A stretch of 52,599 nt of DNA, from positions 67,045-119,643 of the forward strand of contig CDMY01000007.1 in NCBI GenBank assembly GCA_001179505.1, read 5' to 3'. The position numbers were made by a program, and so were the translations under genes. Within the stretch, counting starts at the first letter, position 1. Each line of letters begins with the position of its first letter. Source of the stretch: Vitrella brassicaformis (lineage: Eukaryota; Sar; Vitrellaceae). Below are positions 46,490 to 52,599 of this stretch, piece by piece. Below the pieces are notes generated by a model that worked only from the letters and a program-made list of their open reading frames with translations, ran no database searches and was not told the origin of the DNA.

Positions 46490-47117
46490 TTGATTATGAG
46501 AGAGACAGATAGAGAGAGGTCTGCAGTGGACGGATGGAGAGGCTCACAGACAACGGGTGACATACATGACACGCATCTGAATGAATGAATGAATAATGGC
46601 CTGGCTGGCTGGTTGACGCACGGAGAGAGTGACTTGTTGGTTGACCGATGTGGATGATTGAGTCGATGGGGGCAAGTGGATGAGATCGTGTGTGCATTAT
46701 GTGATCAGCACCACCATCCATTCGTTCAGAACACGCGTATCCGTCACCAGACCACAGAGAGGGAGGGGGCACCCGTAGCTGCCTGGCTGTTTGCCGCCCC
46801 TTCACCACGTGCGTGCGTGTGTCGGGGTTTCACGGTATGTCATCAGCAAACAGCGGTCAGACATGCCACCGGTGCCTTCCTCTCCCTCTCGTTGTGTCTT
46901 TCTTGTCATGTGTCTGTCCATATGTACGTATGCACATGTGTCCCCACTCCCCCACCCAATCAGTCACCCACCACACGTACAGTCGTGGTGGTACCTATTC
47001 ACAGTCTGTCTCTCTGTCTGTCTGTCTGTCTGTCTGTACTGCCGTTGTGTCTGTCTTCTCTCGATTTGTCTCTTCGTTCGTCTGTATCTATGTTCGTGTC
47101 TATGTCTGTTCTGTCAC
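46490..47117. other. Gene-free interval between convergent genes
   Basis: About 630 bases between the stops of gene C and the following minus-strand gene. It has GGCTGGCTGG, GAATGAATGAATGAA and GTCTGTCTGTCTG tracts. Nothing gene-like was seen; it presumably holds both 3' ends. Confidence 0.55.
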
Positions 47118-49577
47118 TCACTGGCCTTTGCCGCCTGGCTTCCTGCCCTTTTCGGATTCTGGGCTGAATCCACTCCCCATGAACTGCTGCAAAGATAGGC
47201 GTCGGCCCCTCATGCCGCGGAAGCGTGCCACCCTTCCCACCTCCTGCTCCTTATCCCCGTCCTTATCGCCGTCCTGCGCCCCCTCATCCATACCCTCCGT
47301 CTGCCCGCCGTCCTTATACCGCAGCGTCTTGCTGCGCCGCTTCCCCTCCCCCTGCCCCAGCCCCTCGCCGGCCACCGCTCCTCCCCCCTCCTTGAGCTCC
47401 CTCTCCCGCTCTCGCTGCTGTCGGAAGCGCGCCTCCAAGGCCTCCTTCTCGCGCACCTTGGCCAGTAGGCCTCCTCTCGCTGGGGATCATGTCGTGAATA
47501 TCCGTCGCAGTGGCCGAGAGTGGAGCTCAGGAGGGTGGCGGGGGCGTCGGCGAGGGCCAGGCCGGCGGATGTGGTCTTGATCTTGCTGCGCGTAGTGGGA
47601 TCCGCGACATCGTCTGGGTGCAGCAGACAGGAGAGCAGAGGAGAAGAGAACGGTAGTATATGGGGGTGGGGGTGGAGTAGGCTAGGCTTACGAGTGTGCA
47701 GGGAGAGTTTCTCTGGTGAGGGTGGGGGCGACTCCCAATCCACATCGTCCTCGTACCAATCCACGCTGTCACGTTGCACTGCAGCCCATTCCCAACAAGA
47801 TGCATGCCATCTCATCTGCTGGCTGTGCAGTGCAGGGGTCTGGTCTGGTCTCGTTGCGTTGCTTACTGCTCTTCTTCTCGACACGAGCACGGATCTCCTC
47901 TACTACCTGCGTGCATCATACATACATACATGTGTCCGTGGTCTGTGGTGGGTATGGGTCGGTCGGTCGGTGGGGTGGGGGTGGGTGGGGGTGAGAGTGG
48001 GTCGGGTCACGTCACGTCACGTACCTCCTTACGGCGCCACACAGTCTTCTTGCCCTGCAGAGCAGAAAGAAAAGCAAAGACCACCATCAACCACAACCAC
48101 AACCACAACCACACAAACAGCTGTGCACGTGTACTGTGAGTGTGGGTGTGAGTTTGTCGATCGGCTCACCTCAGTCGGGAGGTGCGATTTCGCCTTTGGC
48201 TTGATGGTATGCTTGGGTCTGGCCGGCTGGAAGGGGCGCTGCCATGCACAACCGTGTGTGCGTGTGTGTTTGTGCGTTTGCGTGCATACCATCTTAGAAG
48301 TGGTCGATGGAGTTTGCGTAGTGTCGGTGTCATCGGCTTGAGCCACCTCGTCACGGCGCACCTGCAAGCAGGGTGTTCGGGACAATTTATGTGTGTGTTG
48401 GGTTGGGCTTGGATTTGTCTGTGCTGGACTGACGTACCCTTGCCCCCCCGGCCCCCTGCCCCTGCTGCACGCTCAACTTATCCTCCTCCAACACAGACTG
48501 CACCCATAACATACATGCCACACACACACACACACACACAGCGAGATGGATGGATGGACGGATGTGTGTGCACTTGGCGGACGTTCTGACTGCCACCCGC
48601 AACACCTCCTGAAGGAAGGACAAGAGAGCAAACAAAACACACACGTGTGGTGGCGTGGCGTGGCGTGTGTCTGTGCTATGTTTGTCATGTCCCTGGCTCA
48701 CCCACCTGCCGACTCGTCGTGTGTCAACTTGGCGCCTCCCTGAACACACACGCAACACATAGATACATCCACACAGTGCATACTAGTGCCTGACGTGACG
48801 TGACGTGACGTGACGTGACGTGACCGACGGACGGACGTACTTGGCCCGGCGCAGGTGGGGGTGAGGGGGACACAGCGGGGGCAGGCTGACTCGAACGCAC
48901 GACGGGGGACTTGTTGCCAGGGTTCTCATTGATGTCCATACCCTCCAGCCGACCCGAGACCAGCACATCGTCACCGCCACTGCCAAAACCGCCAAACTGC
49001 TGAGGGAGGGAGGGAAGCATCCATCCATCCATCCATCCATCTGTGTGTGTCGTGCGGCGCGGTACGGTGTGTTCTGTTGTGTTGTGTTGTGGTTCTTCTT
49101 GTGTGTCTGTCACCTTAGTTCCCTGGCCGTGTGTGCATTTGGGTGAGGGGGGGTGGAGGGGGGTGGGGTTCATCTCAGCCTCGTGTGATGAGGTCCGTGC
49201 ACCGGTCTGGGCAGGGCGAGCCTCGACGCTGCTGCTGCGGCCAGTGCGATTGGGATCATTGAGATACGTTTGCTGCAGCCAAGGACAACACCGACAAGCG
49301 AGTGGGTTCTGTGTGGGAGACATGTGTTCGCCAGTCATGGCAGATACGTACCGAGTAGTTTGCCACACTGTCAGGGCGCCTGTTACGATCTGCGGAACCT
49401 CCACCACCACGTGACACGTGCTGATGTGAACAACACCGCACCCGCTGATCTCTCTATCGCGTTTGGCTGTTTGGGCAGCTGTGCAGTGCCTTCCCTCCAT
49501 AGGATACCTACCGATGAGTGCCTCCCGCCCCTGCCTGTTCCGCCTGCTTTCTTGACCGGCGGGGTCTTGGGAGCCAT
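47118..49577 (-). CDS. Basic, mostly disordered protein of unknown family, apparent frameshift
   Basis: Thirteen small exons from 49577 splice in frame: MAPKTPPVKKAGG, SVDRNRRPDSVANYSQTYLND, GRLEGMDINENPG, SVLEEDKLSVQQ, KKTVWRRKEVVEEIRARVEKK, DSVDWYEDDVDWESPPPSP. In the last exon (starting 47613) the frame reads well to REEAYW near 47470, then becomes Arg/Trp-rich until 47210. The neighbouring frame from the same point reads LAKVREKEALEARFRQQ and ends RRLSLQQFMGSGF at 47118, far more protein-like. A single missing base near 47465-47475 explains both. It may be a sequencing error or a real mutation. No known domain; no signal peptide. A role cannot be assigned. Confidence 0.62.
48791..48824. 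repeat. (TGACG)n tract
   Basis: Six perfect TGACG units plus TGAC lie in an intron of the minus-strand unknown gene. The unit creates overlapping TGACGT elements, the core bound by many bZIP factors. Function is not implied. Confidence 0.85.
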
Positions 49578-49792
49578 GCTTAGAACAAAGGAGATAGAGA
49601 TGCCATGCGGGGCGACTCAAAACTCGAAGGAAATTCACCCCTCACCCCTCTCACGAACGACCGTCACGATTTCACGGAAAGGCATTTCACGGAAAAACGT
49701 TGCTCTAAGGCAAATTTTCGGTGGCGATGCAGAGCACTAATAGAGGTTTCTCGAGACGAGGAGCCTGCAGGCAGCGAGATAAGCCTACAGCG
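49578..49792. promoter_or_regulatory. Bidirectional promoter region with direct repeat
   Basis: The start codons of the disordered unknown (49577, minus) and the kinase-like gene (49793, or 49727, plus) are head-to-head. The 12-mer ATTTCACGGAAA occurs twice, at 49669-49680 and 49684-49695, spaced 15 bases start to start, with little other repeat content. A shared factor-binding site is inferred from position and duplication. Confidence 0.5.
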
Positions 49793-50194
49793 ATGATCTC
49801 CGCCTTCGTTTTCGATAAGGGCGTTGTGCCTAATGGCCAGCGCCGCGTAGTTTTCCGCCACGACGCGTGTGTCGGCAGTGGCGCCACAGCCACCGTCATG
49901 AGAGCCCCCCTGCCACCCTCACTCCGACCACGTGGCACCCACGCCAGCAACAGCAGCAGCAACAGCAGGATCAGCAGCGGTGATGCCGCATTCAAGCTGG
50001 TGCGTGAGGGGAGGGCAGCGAGAGGCAGGACATCCGGAGCACGGAGGTTGCCGCCGAGCAGGATAGGATGCGGATGCTGGGAGGGCGCCCGCCCTTCCTG
50101 CCGCTCCACGTAGCGGGCAAAGGCGCCTTCGTGCGGGGCACGACGCAGGAGAGGAGGACCTGCTTAGTAATGCCGTTGTTGAAGGGTACAGACA

Positions 50195-50244
<50 letters not shown>

Positions 50245-52178
50245 TCAATCCATCCATCCACCAACACGTACAATGTTTGTCGTGTCTGTCTGTGTCTGTG
50301 TGTTGCATCAGAGCCCGAGTGGGTAGAGTTCAGTCGCCTGTGCGGCCTCAAGTGGTCCAGTGTCAGCGAGCGGGAGGGCAGCTACCACCTCAGCAGCATC
50401 ACCGCCCGATACCGCCGCACCAAGGACGCCAGGCAGCTGCTCGGCGACCTCACTGTAGTCACCAAGGCGGTCGCGCAGATGGCCACAGCGCACGACTACG
50501 CACTGGAGGAGGGCGTGGTGTGCGTGGACGCCTTCGCCAACAACGTCATGTTGGAGAGGTCGCGGCTGTGCCCGGATCCCTCAGTTCCCCTCCCCGAGGC
50601 ATGCCATGGCGTGCGCATGATAGACCTGGCCAACAGCGTCTGCACACCACCCACCGACACGGCGTCCCCCCCCACCCCACCACCCCTCATCGGCGGCCGT
50701 GGCGCCCGTGTGCCCACGGAGAAGGCCGATCGCCAGAGGCTGCGGCAGATCCCCACCGGCACCAGGTGGCTGTGTTCACCGGAGCACTTGCTCCTCAACG
50801 GCGGCAACGGACTGTCCGCCGCCACCCCTGACGCCGTCAGTGAGCCAATCAAGGAGGCCATGGAAGACCTGTCGTGTGAGCTGCAGCTGGCGGGGGCGGT
50901 AGTGAGGGAGGGGCTGTGGGTTGGCGAGCCTGCAGTGGTTTGGAGCTTGTGCATGCTGATAGAGCTGCTGCTGAGGGCGGGCCATTCGATGATGGAGGGC
51001 GTGCTGGAGCTGTTCGGCATCGACGACTCCACCGTCCCACTGCAGGACCAGGAGCTGCTGATGGTCATGCAGTGGGACAAGTTCCGCGAGCTCGTCATGG
51101 ACGACGACGGCCGCCCGCTCGTCGCTGGGGAGCCCGACACGCCTGACCACCAGCCAGTGTGCCCGCTTGACGGCCTGGGGGAGGAGGACGGCCTCCCGTG
51201 GGTGGACGACTGGCTAGACATCTTCGCCGGCATCGCAGCCAAAGGCCTCGTCACCAACCAGCAGCAGCGCGGCACCGTGGCGGATATCAAGGGCGCTCTT
51301 AGCCGCGCCCTCGACCTCCTAAGCGAGGTGCAGAAGGCCATGGACGAGCTCCACGCCGGCGCTGCTGCAGAGGGCCGTGAGGCGGCTGAGGAGGAGCGTG
51401 ACGAGGAGGATATGGCCAGCATGCCTGAGGAGAGCGAGGGCCACGAGCACCTCCAGCAGCAGCAGAGCCAGGGGGGAGACCAGTTGGAGGGACACGAGGG
51501 GGACGAGAGGGTCACGCTGCAGCAGCCGCCACTATCGGCCCAGCCAGTGATTAGTTCTGAGGTTGTCGAAGGTATGTCAGTTGGACAGGCACAGGCAGAC
51601 AACAGATACATGGGCCTGCCTCATTGGTATCTCTCTGTCTCTCGTTCTGTGTATGTATGTGCGCGCGATCAGCAGTCGTTGTCGAGGCCGAGGACGAGCC
51701 GAAAGAGCCGCACCCTGCCGCCACACACACACACCCCTCCCCACACGAAGCCACAAGGGCCCGTGCCGTCCTCCTGCCACACATCAAGGCTCTCCACGCC
51801 GCCCGCCGAGCACGAGACGCCCCCATGCCACCCCAATCACCGCCACCAGCAGCACCGTCCGGCCATGACCACCACCGAGAGCCCCCACCACCTCCCCCAC
51901 CCCGACGGCACCAGTGCAGCATCCCCGTCATGAACGGCACCAACATGCCCGCCCACCAGGTGCCGTACTACCCGACCTTCGCCAAGGTTGTGCGGGTGTC
52001 AAAGCCAGTCAGTCGGGGCTGGTGGCACAACCCATTCACCGGCGAGGCCGAGTGGTGGTGGCGAAGCACGGGTGCGTGGGAGGTGCGGTCAGCATCGCAG
52101 GATGTGGGCATGAAGGCCTGGGCGCTGCTGTCGGCCGCAGTGGGCCGCGGACCACCCGCACCACCGCCCTCACAATGA
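49793..52178 (+). CDS. Divergent protein kinase-like protein with Trp-rich C terminus
   Basis: Exons 49793-50185, 50312-51571 and 51673-52178 give about 709 residues, provided 29 bases (50000-50028, GTGCGT...GGCAG) are removed or a one-base error is assumed there. Kinase landmarks, numbered from MISAF: glycine loop VGSGATATV (27-35); lysine in AFKL (K68); a helix with ERQDIRSTE-like spacing; VCVDAFANN (D194, N199) in place of HRD...N; MIDLANS (D226) in place of DFG; TRWLCSPEH (276-280 region) as the APE box; AVVWSLCMLIELL as helix F. The three key residues K, D, D are present, but HRD and DFG are altered, so activity is open. A Gln/Glu-rich linker follows, then a Pro-rich stretch and GWWHNPFTGEAEWWW, a WW-like tryptophan cluster. 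An upstream in-frame ATG exists at 49727. Confidence 0.68.
50190..50243 (+). repeat. (CA)n(GA)n tract in kinase-gene intron
   Basis: A CA dinucleotide run of about 30 bases continues into a GA run inside the intron 50186-50311. It is typical of the simple-repeat filling of introns in this window. Confidence 0.8.
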
Positions 52179-52599
52179 CAATGACAAGGACAACAACCAC
52201 AAAGACAGAGGGGCAGGAGGGCAAGAGAAGCTACCTTAGATAGGTCGAAATAAAGATGGATGGGTCGCCTCATCCAAGCTTGCTGGTGGTATTTTTCTCA
52301 TTGCTCGCTTAGCTTGCTCTCTGCCTCCTTCTTTCTTTCATGTGCATCCTCATTTTTTCTCATTATGCGCGTGTGTGTGTCTGTGTGTGTGTGTGTGTGT
52401 ATTTTTAACGCATCCATCCATCCATCCACTCATGTGCATGATGGCGGCCGCTACGTGCACCGCACCGCATCTGTGTGAGAGAGTGAGAGCGAGTACCTCT
52501 TCCTGAGTTTGTCTCTTCCTCCCTCTACTTAAGGCCTTCCTCTACTCCACTTCCTACCTCTCCTCCCTCTACCCTCACCGTCACACAGGGTCGATGCCT
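52179..52599. other. Downstream sequence, no gene seen
   Basis: About 420 bases after the kinase-like stop. It has ACAATGACAATGAC, (GT)n, CATCCATCCATCC and CCTCTACTCC-type tracts. It probably contains the 3' untranslated region. No coding frame with protein-like composition. Confidence 0.5.

Overview
The window is nuclear DNA of a GC-rich, intron-rich protist. I infer a photosynthetic alveolate of the chromerid type (Vitrella-like). The grounds are: (i) a large secreted multidomain LCCL/ricin-B/discoidin protein of the apicomplexan CCp/LAP type; (ii) an acyltransferase with a two-part, ASAF-type plastid-targeting leader; (iii) short, frame-preserving introns stuffed with GT/GACA/ATCC simple repeats; (iv) dense genes on both strands. 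The species is inference; the gene families are read from translations and splice-frame bookkeeping.

Layout, left to right: a truncated minus-strand copy (A) of the CCp-like gene with a relic upstream; a secreted protein of unknown family (minus); a secreted GH16 glycoside hydrolase with a LamG-like tail (plus); a folate-receptor-like membrane protein (minus), head-to-head with a Gly/Lys-rich unknown (plus); a repeat-rich 943-residue protein with five copies of an apparently undescribed module carrying RVxF-like motifs (minus), head-to-head with the plastid-type PlsC acyltransferase (plus); about 4 kb without convincing genes, interrupted by a 300-N gap; a RINGv+FHA protein (minus); the NatA auxiliary subunit NAA15 in 26 exons (minus), head-to-head with a START-like lipid-transfer protein (plus); 2.2 kb without genes; a second short CCp-like copy (B, plus), a 300-N gap, then a long CCp-like gene (C, plus) lacking only its 5' end; a disordered unknown with an apparent one-base frameshift (minus), head-to-head with a divergent protein kinase (plus).

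This is an ordinary mixed set of nuclear genes, not an operon. The most notable points are: the inverted A/B copies, which share the same two internal deletion junctions relative to C and a reading frame that only works if an intron is retained; the five-repeat protein; repeated use of GC-AG introns; and the unusual motifs in the acyltransferase and the kinase. Exon ends given below were chosen so that the reading frame is continuous across every junction; they have not been checked against transcripts.
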